Origin: Xylanimonas cellulosilytica
GTDB taxonomy: Bacteria > Actinomycetota > Actinomycetes > Actinomycetales > Actinomycetaceae
Length of the DNA stretch: 34,851 nt
Assembly: GCA_001072465.1 (NCBI GenBank)
Contig: JVKM01000064.1
Coordinates: forward strand, 1 to 34,851
Direction of reading: 5' to 3'
Shown here: positions 1 through 7,295 of the stretch, piece after piece
How the letters are laid out: each line of letters begins with the position of its first letter
Position numbering within the stretch: position 1 is the stretch's first letter
Made by a program: the position numbers and the translations under genes
Notes under the pieces: generated by a model
What the model saw: the letters and a program-made list of their open reading frames with translations, nothing else
What the model was told of the DNA's origin: nothing
The model's database searches: none

Positions 1-278
1 CCAAAACGCACCATCGCCTCAGGCTTACTCATCCCACCATCAACCACGGCCCTCGCCGCGGCGACCTTGGTCTCATAGTCGTATTTGGCCCGCTTTACTC
101 CCATGGCAAGAAGCCCGCCCCTCCCGATCACGCGGTACATCTTCTGCCACTCTCTCACAGTCTCAGCAGACACACCAAGCCTCCTGGCGGTCAAACCATA
201 GCCACACCCCCTCTCAAACATCTCCACCGCCTGCTCCCGAAGCAAACGATCATGCCTCAACCCCAGATCCACAGACAC
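1..278 (-). CDS. IS3-family OrfA-like transposase, N-terminal part (cut by window edge)
   Basis: The frame is open from a GTG at 278 to the window edge, 92 codons. The start is chosen because GGGAGG lies six bases upstream. The protein begins with a helix-turn-helix: residues about 12-55 read REQAVEMFERGCGYGLTARR, then LGVSAETVREWQKMYR, the pattern of the DNA-binding OrfA subunit of IS3/IS150-type elements. Such proteins bind the element's ends and are normally joined to the OrfB catalytic subunit by frameshifting; OrfB would lie to the left, outside the window. It is recognised from the HTH pattern only, so another IS3-like or IS630-like HTH protein is possible. Confidence 0.65.
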   Translation of the reverse strand, partial: MSVDLGLRHDRLLREQAVEMFERGCGYGLTARRLGVSAETVREWQKMYRVIGRGGLLAMGVKRAKYDYETKVAAARAVVDGGMSKPEAMVRF

Positions 279-318
279 GAAAAGCCTCCCATTCCCTGGA
301 CTTCAATTTCGATGTCCA
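1..318 (-). mobile_element. Edge of an IS3-like insertion sequence
   Basis: The window begins inside a transposase gene read on the minus strand. Just upstream of its start lies an inverted motif, TGGAC at 297-301 and GTCCA at 314-318, which could mark or lie near the element's terminus. The rest of the element, including its other end, is outside the window. The outer boundary given here is a guess from that motif; no target-site duplication can be tested from one end. Confidence 0.4.
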
Positions 319-379
319 AGAAACGGGAGGCAGTTCAGGACGAGGCCGGGGCCACGACATGCGTAAACGCTGGAGAGGA

Positions 380-1747
380 CTACTCGCGCCCCTCGCGCAC
401 ACCCGACAGGATGCGGCGGCGCAGCGGCACGGTCGCCTCGGAGGCGACGACGATGAGGACAACACCGACGAGGGCGGACACGAGCGCAATGAGGACACCC
501 TTTCCGGCGCCCGCCGCGAGCATCGGTGACATGAACACCATGCCGAGCAGCATCGAGCCAACGATCATGACGAACGCGGGGATCGCGACCTCGAGGCGAC
601 GGCTACGGTCCATGAAGCCGCGCGGCGAGCCCATGTAGGACAGGGCGCGCACCTGGTCGGCGGAGTCGAGGACGCGGATCGACTGGTTGACCGCGGTCGA
701 CACGGCGCCCAGCGCGAGGGTGATCGCGAAGGTCAGCAGCATGCCCCTGTTGATGTCGCCGATGACGATGAGCGCGACCTCATCGGTCCTGTCCCCGCTC
801 ATCGAGATCGAATCACTCGCCGGATACATGATGCCCACGAGGAACCCAACGAGGGCAACCGCCCCGAAGGAGCGCCACACGGCCCGCGGGTCGTCGGCCA
901 TACGACGCCCCGCCACCATCATCTGGGGACTGCGCGAGGCCCGAGCCATGATGCGACCCATGAGGCTGATCGACCAGACGCCCACCAGGTTGACAATCAG
1001 GAAGATCGCGCCCATGAAGCCCAAGAACACGGCCATGCCGATAGCAGTTCCCAGGTTCATCGCGAGGGTGCCGACGCTCAGCCACACCACGAGGAGAACC
1101 AGGCCGAGGACGGGGCCGACCGCGCTCACACGGCCCGCCTGCGTGCGACGCGCGACGCCCAGGGGCGTGATCGCGACCTTGCGCATGGCCAGCCACGAGG
1201 ACAGGGCGGCCAGGACGATCATGGCGAACCCCTCGACGAGGAGGGCCACAACCCCCACCCACATCTCGCTGGCCCCCATCGGGCGGCCCTGGAAGGACAG
1301 CGCACCCCACGCGGGCAGCGTCACGGCGTACAGGATCGAGCCGACGATGACGCCGACAACCGCAAACACGCAGGTTTCGAGGATGCAGGCGAGCTTCGTC
1401 TTGCCCGGCGCGAGGCCGACGAGGCGCAGGACCGCGAGGTCGCGCTCGCGCCGACTCATGCCCAGGCGCGCGGCCGCTGCCCCCATCGAGATGATGGGGA
1501 CGATGAGCAGGGTGGCCGCGAAGTACGCAAGCATCACGTAGAAGGACGCCATCCCATCGAGGCTTGAGGGATCGTAGGCAGTAGCGGACGTGGCCGCGAC
1601 GGCAGCTCTCGCCCCGAAGGCCATAACGCCGCCGGTGACCGCGAGCAGGAACGCGTGCGGCAGGGCGAAGGCAGCGACCGTGAGGACACTCGTCGCCCGG
1701 TCGCGCGACCGTAGGAGCGCCCCGGCAGCGGTGCGCACGGCGCTCAT
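380..1747 (-). CDS. FtsX-like ABC transporter permease
   Basis: 455 residues, an integral membrane permease of the FtsX/MacB/LolC type. A transmembrane helix follows the short N-terminus (about residues 20-45), then a short extracytoplasmic loop, three helices around 70-205, and a second similar helical bundle in the C-terminal half. The second segment carries the cytoplasmic turn RLGMSRRERDLAVLRLVGLA, typical of FtsX domains. The gene overlaps the upstream ATPase gene by four bases (ATGA), so the two are translated together and should form one transporter. The substrate is unknown; relatives export peptides, antibiotics or lipids, or act as envelope-stress sensors. No regulator is adjacent. 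Confidence 0.85.
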   Translation of the reverse strand: MSAVRTAAGALLRSRDRATSVLTVAAFALPHAFLLAVTGGVMAFGARAAVAATSATAYDPSSLDGMASFYVMLAYFAATLLIVPIISMGAAAARLGMSRRERDLAVLRLVGLAPGKTKLACILETCVFAVVGVIVGSILYAVTLPAWGALSFQGRPMGASEMWVGVVALLVEGFAMIVLAALSSWLAMRKVAITPLGVARRTQAGRVSAVGPVLGLVLLVVWLSVGTLAMNLGTAIGMAVFLGFMGAIFLIVNLVGVWSISLMGRIMARASRSPQMMVAGRRMADDPRAVWRSFGAVALVGFLVGIMYPASDSISMSGDRTDEVALIVIGDINRGMLLTFAITLALGAVSTAVNQSIRVLDSADQVRALSYMGSPRGFMDRSRRLEVAIPAFVMIVGSMLLGMVFMSPMLAAGAGKGVLIALVSALVGVVLIVVASEATVPLRRRILSGVREGRE

Positions 1748-2469
1748 CGGGCCACCCCCTGGTTGGGGGCGCCACTGCCTCGGGCCTCGAGGGAGATGCG
1801 GCCGTCGCGCACGTGGATCGTGTGCGGCAGGCGCGCGGCGACGGCAGGGTCGTGGGTGACGAGGACAAGGGATGCCCCGGTGGAGGCGCAGGCGCTCGTC
1901 AGCAGGGACATGACCTCGCCGCCGGTTGCCTGGTCAAGAGCGCCCGTGGGCTCATCCGCGAAGATCACCGAGGGATCGGTGGCGAGCGCGCGACCGATCG
2001 CGACGCGCTGGGCCTGTCCTCCCGAGAGCTGGCCGGGGCGGTAGGGGCCGGCTCCGTCGAGCCCGAGGTTTGCGAGGATCTCGCGGGCCCGGGAAATAGC
2101 CTGCGATTTGGGCGTTCCCGCGAGCATGAGGGGCATCGCAATGTTCTCTTCCGTGGGCAGCTCAGGCAGGAGCTGGCCATCCTGGAACACGAAGCCGAAG
2201 CGACGCAGGCGCAGGTCGGAGAGTACACGCTCCGACATGGTCGTCATCTCCTCGCCGTCGAGTGTGATCGACCCGGAGCTGGGTCGCAGCACGCCCGCCA
2301 AGCAATGCAGGAGCGTCGTCTTACCGGAACCCGAGGGGCCCATGATCGCCACCTGCGTGCCCTGCGGGAGGGTCAGATCAACACCCGCCAGGGCGTGAAC
2401 GGGCGTGTGCCCGCGCATGTATGTCTTCGTTAGTGCTCGGGTCACCAGGCCCGCCGTGTCGTGTGTCAT
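1744..2469 (-). CDS. ABC transporter ATP-binding protein (LolD/MacB type)
   Basis: 241 residues with all the motifs of an active ABC ATPase: Walker A GPSGSGKTT near residue 44, a Q-loop (FVFQDGQLLPELPTEEN), the signature LSGGQAQRVAIGRAL, Walker B VIFADEPTGALD and the switch histidine in LVTHD. The FVFQ...LLPELPTEEN stretch and EPTGALD are typical of the LolD/MacB/FtsE subfamily, which pairs with FtsX-like permeases such as the one encoded directly downstream. A -10-like TATCGT lies six bases before the ATG with no ribosome site between them, so the transcript is probably leaderless. Substrate unknown. Confidence 0.9.
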   Translation of the reverse strand: MTHDTAGLVTRALTKTYMRGHTPVHALAGVDLTLPQGTQVAIMGPSGSGKTTLLHCLAGVLRPSSGSITLDGEEMTTMSERVLSDLRLRRFGFVFQDGQLLPELPTEENIAMPLMLAGTPKSQAISRAREILANLGLDGAGPYRPGQLSGGQAQRVAIGRALATDPSVIFADEPTGALDQATGGEVMSLLTSACASTGASLVLVTHDPAVAARLPHTIHVRDGRISLEARGSGAPNQGVAR

Positions 2470-2481
2470 GTTTGAACGATA
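2470..2481 (-). promoter_or_regulatory. Leaderless promoter -10 for the LolD/FtsX operon
   Basis: On the minus strand TATCGT (2481-2476) is followed by six bases and then the ATG. There is no Shine-Dalgarno sequence in between. This matches the actinobacterial TAnnnT -10 placed so that transcription starts at or next to the start codon. The -35 is not clear. Confidence 0.5.
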
Positions 2482-2561
2482 GACCCGCAGCCCCGCGCGA
2501 TTCTATGAGGGTCTGCCCTGGTCGCCCCCTGGCTCATCCCCGACATCAACGCCGCAGTTGC

Positions 2562-2573
2562 TACGTTTGACGC
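2562..2573 (+). promoter_or_regulatory. Leaderless promoter -10 for the SAHH-like gene
   Basis: TACGTT at 2562-2567 is followed by six bases (TGACGC) and the ATG at 2574, with no purine-rich ribosome site. The same layout recurs before several other genes in this window. Confidence 0.5.
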
Positions 2574-4040
2574 ATGAACCGCGCCCTGGATCCCCTCGCC
2601 GCCCAGCTGCTGCTACGCGCCTACGCGCGGGCCACGAACATGCTCATCGCGGGGCGTTCCTTCGCGACGGATGACCCGACGCTGGCCGCCCTGCTACGCG
2701 CGTTCGGCGCCCACGTGCGCCCGATTGCCGAGGCCGAAGGAACCCCGGCCTCGCCCCCGGTCGTCTTCGCGCTCGAGGAGGATGCGGCCCCCACGCCCGG
2801 GGCGATCACGGTCCTGGCGCCCGGAGGTGTCTTCCGCGCCGTCATCGCCCCCGACGGGCGCACGATCACGGGCCCCGGCGACGAGGGACGCATCGAGTGG
2901 GCGCGCACCCACATGCCGGTCACCGAGGCGGCGGCACGCGCCCTGGCTCCCCTGGTGGCGGGCCGAAGCGTGGGACTCTCCCTCGTCCTGGAGCCGAAAA
3001 CGGCCGCCCTGGCCCTCATGCTCTCCGAGGCCGGGGCGCGCGTGAGCGTCTTCGGCTGGGCATCCGAGACCCGCGAGGACGTCGCGGCCCGCCTGCGCGA
3101 GGCCGGCATCCCCGTGTTCGCGGACTCGAGCGCCTCCCGCGAGCGCGAGTGGGAGCTCGCGCGCGAGTTTTTGGCCCAGCGCAGCGAATTCCTGCTGGAC
3201 GATGGCTCCCACCTGATCCGCCTGGCGCACGACACGGAGGCCTGCCCGGGCGTCCTGGACGCGCTGATCGGCGCGGCGGAGGAGACCACCTCGGGGCTGC
3301 GCCCCCTGCGTTCTTTCGATTTGCGCATTCCGGTCCTGGCCTCGAACGATGCGCGTTCGAAGACCCTGTTCGACAACGCCTATGGGACGGGCCAGTCGTG
3401 CTGGACGACGATCCTCGACCTCATTGACCCGCGCGGCGTCGGCGCGCCCGTGGCGGGGATGAGCGTCATCGTCATCGGCTACGGCGACGTGGGTCGCGGC
3501 TGCGCGCGTTTCGGCGCGGCGCTCGGCGCACGCGTGACCGTCGTCGAGCTCGACCCCGTGCGTGCCCTGCAGGCGTCGATGGACGGGTTCGCCGTGGCCT
3601 CGCTGGAGGAGGCCACCGCGAGCGCCGGAATGCTGATCTCCGCGACGGGCGAGCGTTCAACGATCCCGTTGAGCGCGCTGGAGGCGGCGCCCGATGGTGC
3701 GATCGTCACGGTCGCGGGTGGCGTCGACGGGGAGGTGTCCATCGACGAGGCAGTGGCCGCCTCCTGGGTCATGGCCGAGTCGGGCGATCCCCACGTGCAG
3801 ACCCTGACCAGCCCCTCCGACAAGACGCTGCGGGTCCTCGAGCGCGGGGAGGGCATCAACTACACGGCGGGCGAGGGAAACCCCATCGAGATCATGGACA
3901 TGAGCTTCGGCGTGCAGCTGGCGTCCCTGCGCGAGCTCCTCACCCACGAAGGCGAGCTTGCTCCCGGCCTGCACGACCTGCCGCGCGAGGCCGACGACGC
4001 GGTGGCCGCGGCGGCGCTGGCCGCCCTGTCCCTGTCGTAG
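2574..4040 (+). CDS. Divergent S-adenosylhomocysteine hydrolase-like protein
   Basis: 488 residues. The protein shows the S-adenosylhomocysteine hydrolase core: LEPKTA at 139-144, DDG at 209-211, EETT at 236-239, NDxxxKxxFDN at 258-268 (lysine 263, aspartate 267 and asparagine 268 match the catalytic set), the NAD-binding GYGDVGRG at 302-309, and a C-terminal GEGNPIEIMDMSF. Three features are unusual. About 110 extra N-terminal residues precede the core. The substrate-binding histidine expected before LEPKT is valine 138. The histidine of the usual GEGHP motif is asparagine. The LEPKT form resembles archaeal-type enzymes, some of which cleave S-inosylhomocysteine. A deaminase-like amidohydrolase follows 83 bases later, which fits that reaction. 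Exact substrate is inferred. Confidence 0.75.
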   Translation: MNRALDPLAAQLLLRAYARATNMLIAGRSFATDDPTLAALLRAFGAHVRPIAEAEGTPASPPVVFALEEDAAPTPGAITVLAPGGVFRAVIAPDGRTITGPGDEGRIEWARTHMPVTEAAARALAPLVAGRSVGLSLVLEPKTAALALMLSEAGARVSVFGWASETREDVAARLREAGIPVFADSSASREREWELAREFLAQRSEFLLDDGSHLIRLAHDTEACPGVLDALIGAAEETTSGLRPLRSFDLRIPVLASNDARSKTLFDNAYGTGQSCWTTILDLIDPRGVGAPVAGMSVIVIGYGDVGRGCARFGAALGARVTVVELDPVRALQASMDGFAVASLEEATASAGMLISATGERSTIPLSALEAAPDGAIVTVAGGVDGEVSIDEAVAASWVMAESGDPHVQTLTSPSDKTLRVLERGEGINYTAGEGNPIEIMDMSFGVQLASLRELLTHEGELAPGLHDLPREADDAVAAAALAALSLS

Positions 4041-4085
4041 TCGCAGCTCACGTCCACCGGCGGGCGGGTGCGCCCGCCCCACTTC

Positions 4086-4091
4086 TACACT
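4086..4091 (+). promoter_or_regulatory. Possible -10 before the amidohydrolase gene
   Basis: TACACT lies 32 bases upstream of the ATG in the short gap after the SAHH-like gene. It would give a leader of about 25 bases containing the ribosome site GAAAGG. No convincing -35 is visible. Confidence 0.3.
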
Positions 4092-4123
4092 GTTAGTCAG
4101 CGTCCCCCACTGAAAGGCCCCCC

Positions 4124-5416
4124 ATGAGCGACGTGGTCGTCTGGTCCGCCGGCATGGTCATTCCGATCACCGCCCCCTCGATCCTCGACGGCGCGCTCGC
4201 CGTGCGCGACGGGCGCATCGAGCACGTGGGAGCGCGCGACTGGGTCATCGAAACGCTCACGCAGCGCGGCCTTTCCTTCACCGAACGCCACTTTGACGGC
4301 GTGCTGCTCCCCGGCCTCGTCAATGCGCACACGCACCTGCAGTACACGGGCATGGCGTCCGTGGGCGCGGGGCAGTACCGAGGTTTTGACGACTGGGCGC
4401 GCGCCTTCGATGAGGTCTACGACGCGGGTGGCCTGGACTGGGGAGGCGACGCGGCCGCGGGTGCGCGCCTGCTCCTGGCCAGCGGCACGACCGCCGCCGC
4501 CGACGTGGTGACGGACGCAGCCGCGGCCTCGGCCCTGCACGACGCGGGCCTGCACGGCGTCGCCTACTGGGAGGTCATGAGCTGGTCGAACGAGGAGTGG
4601 CGGGCCCGCGGAGAACGCGAGGTCTCCGCATCCCTGGACGCGATGCCGACCCCTCCGGCCGTGGGCATCTCCCCGCACGCCCCCTACTCCCTCGACGCCG
4701 AGCCGCTGCTGGATCTGCCGGACATGGCCAGGCGTCGCGGCATGCGCATCCACATCCACCTGGGCGAGTCCCACTCCGAGGCCGAATGGTCCGAGACGCG
4801 CACGACCGCACTGGCCGACCTGTGGAAGAGCGAGCACTCCTCGTCGTTCACGGCGATGCGCTCGCGCGGAGGCGGCTTCTCCTCGACGCAGTTCGTCGAC
4901 CAGCTGGGTGTCCTCGGACCCGACTGCCACGTCGCCCACGGCGTGTACATGCGCGCCGATGACCGCCGGCGACTGCGCGCCCGCCAGACGGCCGTGGCGC
5001 TGTGCCCGCGCTCGAACCGGGTGATCGGCCTGGACGCGCCGCCGGTCGGCGCCTACCTCGCCGAGGGCAACATGATCGCGGTGGGCACGGACTCCCTGTC
5101 CTCCTCCCCGTCCCTCGACCTGCTCGAGGACGTCGCCCTCCTCTTCGACCTGGCGCGAGCTCAGGGCTACGAGGATCAGGACCTGGCGCGCCGCCTCCTG
5201 CAGGCCGCAACCCTGGGCGGTGCCACGGCGATGGGCCTGGCGACCGGACCTGATCGCCTGGGACAGCTCCAGTCGGGCGCGGTCGCCGACATGTGCGTCA
5301 TCGACGTGCCCGTCACCTCGATCGTGGAAACCATCGATACCGTCGCCCGCCACGGCGCCGGCCGCGTCATCGAAACCGTCGTGTCCGGGCGCGTGCGCTA
5401 CTCGGCCTCGCGCTGA
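4124..5416 (+). CDS. Amidohydrolase, SAH/adenosine deaminase-like
   Basis: 430 residues of the metal-dependent amidohydrolase superfamily, TrzA/SAH-deaminase branch. Metal ligands are visible in order: HTH at 69-71 within NAHTHLQYTG, H212 in the IHLGES segment with the catalytic-type glutamate 215, H272 in VAHG, and D323 in GTDS. The N- and C-terminal strands (GALAVRDGRIEHVG; GAVADMCVIDV) form the usual composite beta-sandwich. GAAAGG lies upstream of the chosen ATG. Relatives remove the amino group from adenine rings (S-adenosylhomocysteine, methylthioadenosine, aminofutalosine) or from triazines. Adjacency to an SAHH-like gene makes S-adenosylhomocysteine the most likely substrate, giving S-inosylhomocysteine. 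That is an inference; guanine-type or futalosine substrates are alternatives. Confidence 0.8.
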   Translation: MSDVVVWSAGMVIPITAPSILDGALAVRDGRIEHVGARDWVIETLTQRGLSFTERHFDGVLLPGLVNAHTHLQYTGMASVGAGQYRGFDDWARAFDEVYDAGGLDWGGDAAAGARLLLASGTTAAADVVTDAAAASALHDAGLHGVAYWEVMSWSNEEWRARGEREVSASLDAMPTPPAVGISPHAPYSLDAEPLLDLPDMARRRGMRIHIHLGESHSEAEWSETRTTALADLWKSEHSSSFTAMRSRGGGFSSTQFVDQLGVLGPDCHVAHGVYMRADDRRRLRARQTAVALCPRSNRVIGLDAPPVGAYLAEGNMIAVGTDSLSSSPSLDLLEDVALLFDLARAQGYEDQDLARRLLQAATLGGATAMGLATGPDRLGQLQSGAVADMCVIDVPVTSIVETIDTVARHGAGRVIETVVSGRVRYSASR

Positions 5417-5469
5417 CGCCTTCGTTTCCTCTTCGTTCCGCTTCCCTTTCCCTTCGTTTGGAGCTTCGA

Positions 5470-5919
5470 ATGACCGACGTGTCCCCGCTGATTGATGCCA
5501 TGGGTCTCGCGCCCCACCCCGAGGGCGGCCACTACCGCCGCACGTGGACCGCGCCCGAGCGCGTGGACACGCCGCGTGGGAGCCGCCACAGTGCCTCCGC
5601 GATCCTCTTCCTCCTCGACCGCGACGAGGAGGCCCGCTGGCACCTCGTCCACTCCGACGAACTGTGGATCTGGTCGGGGCCCGGAGCCCTCGAGGTGCAC
5701 CTGGGCGGCAGTGGCGACGCGCCCGAGGCCGACCCGCGCATCGTCACGCTAGGCTCTCCGGCGGGCACCGAGGCCTCCGATGCGAGCAACCCCGTGCAGG
5801 TCCTCGTGCCCGCCGGCACCTGGCAGCGCACCTTCGCCCGCGGCGACTACGCACTGGCCACCTGCGTCGTCTCCCCCGAGTTCACCTTCGACGACTGGAA
5901 GCTCGCCGAAGGGGCCTAA
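5470..5919 (+). CDS. Cupin family protein (DUF985/Cupin_5)
   Basis: 149 residues. The start is taken at 5470 because the family begins just before the MGLAPHPEGGHYRRTW motif (residues 10-25), which is conserved in this family. It continues with the SASAILFLL strand, a WHLVHSDELW motif (H56 and H59 region) typical of the cupin core, and a closing CVVSPEFTFDDWKL. It is a small beta-barrel, probably cytoplasmic; no reaction is established for the family. It lies 53 bases after the amidohydrolase on the same strand and may share its transcript. The upstream gap is pyrimidine-rich and has only a weak ribosome site, so translation may depend on read-through from upstream. Confidence 0.85.
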   Translation: MTDVSPLIDAMGLAPHPEGGHYRRTWTAPERVDTPRGSRHSASAILFLLDRDEEARWHLVHSDELWIWSGPGALEVHLGGSGDAPEADPRIVTLGSPAGTEASDASNPVQVLVPAGTWQRTFARGDYALATCVVSPEFTFDDWKLAEGA

Positions 5920-5989
5920 GACCGACGGCTCGGACGCTCAGGGAACGATTGCGCCGCTGGGTGCCCTGAACGCGCGAGCACCGACGTTC

Positions 5990-6012
5990 GCGTATAGGGT
6001 GAGACCATACGC
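5990..6012 (+). promoter_or_regulatory. Promoter with flanking inverted repeat upstream of the small helical protein
   Basis: GCGTA at 5990-5994 and TACGC at 6008-6012 form a short inverted repeat around TATAGG (5993-5998), a plausible -10. Transcription from here would give a leader of about 45 bases ending in the strong ribosome site AAGGAGG at 6038-6044. The repeat could be an operator or chance. Confidence 0.35.
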
Positions 6013-6048
6013 TCAACCAAGACGGGCGTGTTGTTCCAAGGAGGAAAC

Positions 6049-6186
6049 ATGGGTCTGGAAGATCTGAAGAAGCAGGCTGAAGAGGGTCTCGAGGTCGCCA
6101 AGGACAAGGCAACCGAGGCCGCCGAGGCCGCCAAGGACAAGGCAACCGAGGCCGTCACCGAACTGAAGGACAAGTTCCAGAAGTGA
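6049..6186 (+). CDS. Small charged amphipathic helical protein
   Basis: 45 residues, MGLEDLKKQAEEGLEVAKDK and onward, ending ELKDKFQK. The start is secure: AAGGAGG lies five bases upstream. The sequence is almost all alanine, lysine, glutamate and aspartate, with the near-exact internal repeat AKDKATEA at about residues 17-24 and 28-35, an 11-residue period seen in LEA-like and apolipoprotein-like helices. It also resembles short actinobacterial proteins annotated as MT0933-type antitoxins, but no toxin gene is adjacent. The gene has its own promoter and a strong terminator, so it is a separate transcription unit. A stress protein or a surface-coating helix is plausible; the function is unknown. 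Confidence 0.75.
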   Translation: MGLEDLKKQAEEGLEVAKDKATEAAEAAKDKATEAVTELKDKFQK

Positions 6187-6196
6187 CCTGACGGGA

Positions 6197-6224
6197 GGGC
6201 CGGGCCGATGCGGCCCGGCCCTTT
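6197..6224 (+). terminator. Rho-independent terminator of the small helical gene
   Basis: A perfect 10-bp GC stem, GGGCCGGGCC (6197-6206) and GGCCCGGCCC (6212-6221), encloses the loop GATGC and is followed by TTT. It starts 11 bases after the stop codon. Confidence 0.85.
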
Positions 6225-6310
6225 CGCATGCCCGCGCGGCACTGTGTCCCATCCCCCAACCCCACGAAACCCCAACGATTCCAACGTTTTCCCAGCCCAG
6301 GCCTCGTTCC

Positions 6311-6333
6311 ATTGTTTCGTGCAGCGAAACGAT
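6311..6333. promoter_or_regulatory. Candidate operator before the amino-acid transporter operon
   Basis: ATTGTTTCG (6311-6319) and CGAAACGAT (6325-6333) form an inverted repeat matching at eight of nine positions around the spacer TGCAG. It is about 87 bases upstream of the lipoprotein gene, where a repressor or activator site would be expected. The cognate regulator is not in the window. Confidence 0.4.
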
Positions 6334-6419
6334 GCCAGCGCAATTTTCGGGGCACCGATACTCTCATCGAGTCAGACCCGCCCACAAGGCGGGATCACCC
6401 CACGTCACCGGGAGGCCCC

Positions 6420-7283
6420 ATGCGCCGCTCTGTCCGTTCCCTCGCTGCCGTTGCCGCCGTCGCGGCCCTCGGCCTGGCCGCCTGCACGGGCGGCACGAGC
6501 TCCTCTTCTTCCGCCGACGCCGAGCAGACCTACGGCCCCGGCGCCCTGCCGACCGTGACGGAAGGCAAGCTCACCGTCGCCACCTCCGATCCCGCTTACT
6601 CGCCGTGGATCCTGGACAACGACCCGACCTCGGGCGAAGGCTACGAGTCGGCCGTCATCTACGCCCTGGCCGAGGAACTCGGCTACAGCGCCGACAACGT
6701 CCAGTGGGTGCGCGCCACCTTCGACGCGTCGATCACCCCCGGCGCCAAGGACTGGGACCTGAACATTCAGCAGTTCTCCATCACCGACGAACGCAAGAAT
6801 GCCGTCGACTTCACGTCCCCCTACTACACGACCACCTCGGCGATCATCACCAAGGCTGGCACCCCGGCCGCCGACGCGAAGTCCATCGCGGATCTCAAGG
6901 ACGTGCTGATCGGCGTCCAGGCCGGCACGACGTCGCAGCAGTTCGCCTCCGATCACCTGGAGGCCGGACTGACCCAGAAGCTGCAGATGTTCAACTCCTC
7001 CGACGACACGGTTCTGGCCCTGCAGACGGGCCGCGTGGACGCAATCGTCGTCGACCTGCCGACCGCGTTCTACATGGTCTCCGCGCAGATCGATGACGGC
7101 GTCATCATCGGCCAGTTCGACGACACGACGGGCGGCGAGGAATACGGCATCGTCCTGCCCAAGGGCTCCAAGCTCACCCCCACGGTCTCCGCCGCGGTCG
7201 ATCGCCTGGCCGAGTCCGGCAAGCTCGCCGAGCTGCAGGAAAAGTGGCTGAACAAGGCACAGAACGTGCCCACCCTCAAGTGA
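6420..7283 (+). CDS. Amino-acid ABC transporter substrate-binding lipoprotein
   Basis: 287 residues. A type II signal peptide ends in the lipobox LAAC with the lipidated cysteine at residue 22, followed by a serine-rich linker. The rest is a family 3 solute-binding protein: LTVATSDPAYSPW near the start of the mature domain, GYESAVIYALAEELGY, the DLNIQQFSITDERKNAVDFT segment and IGVQAGTTSQQF, features of glutamate, arginine and histidine-binding proteins. It would be tethered outside the membrane and deliver its ligand to the permease encoded next. GGGAGG lies just upstream of the start. The exact amino acid cannot be read from the sequence. Confidence 0.9.
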   Translation: MRRSVRSLAAVAAVAALGLAACTGGTSSSSSADAEQTYGPGALPTVTEGKLTVATSDPAYSPWILDNDPTSGEGYESAVIYALAEELGYSADNVQWVRATFDASITPGAKDWDLNIQQFSITDERKNAVDFTSPYYTTTSAIITKAGTPAADAKSIADLKDVLIGVQAGTTSQQFASDHLEAGLTQKLQMFNSSDDTVLALQTGRVDAIVVDLPTAFYMVSAQIDDGVIIGQFDDTTGGEEYGIVLPKGSKLTPTVSAAVDRLAESGKLAELQEKWLNKAQNVPTLK

Positions 7284-7295
7284 GGCCCCACACTC

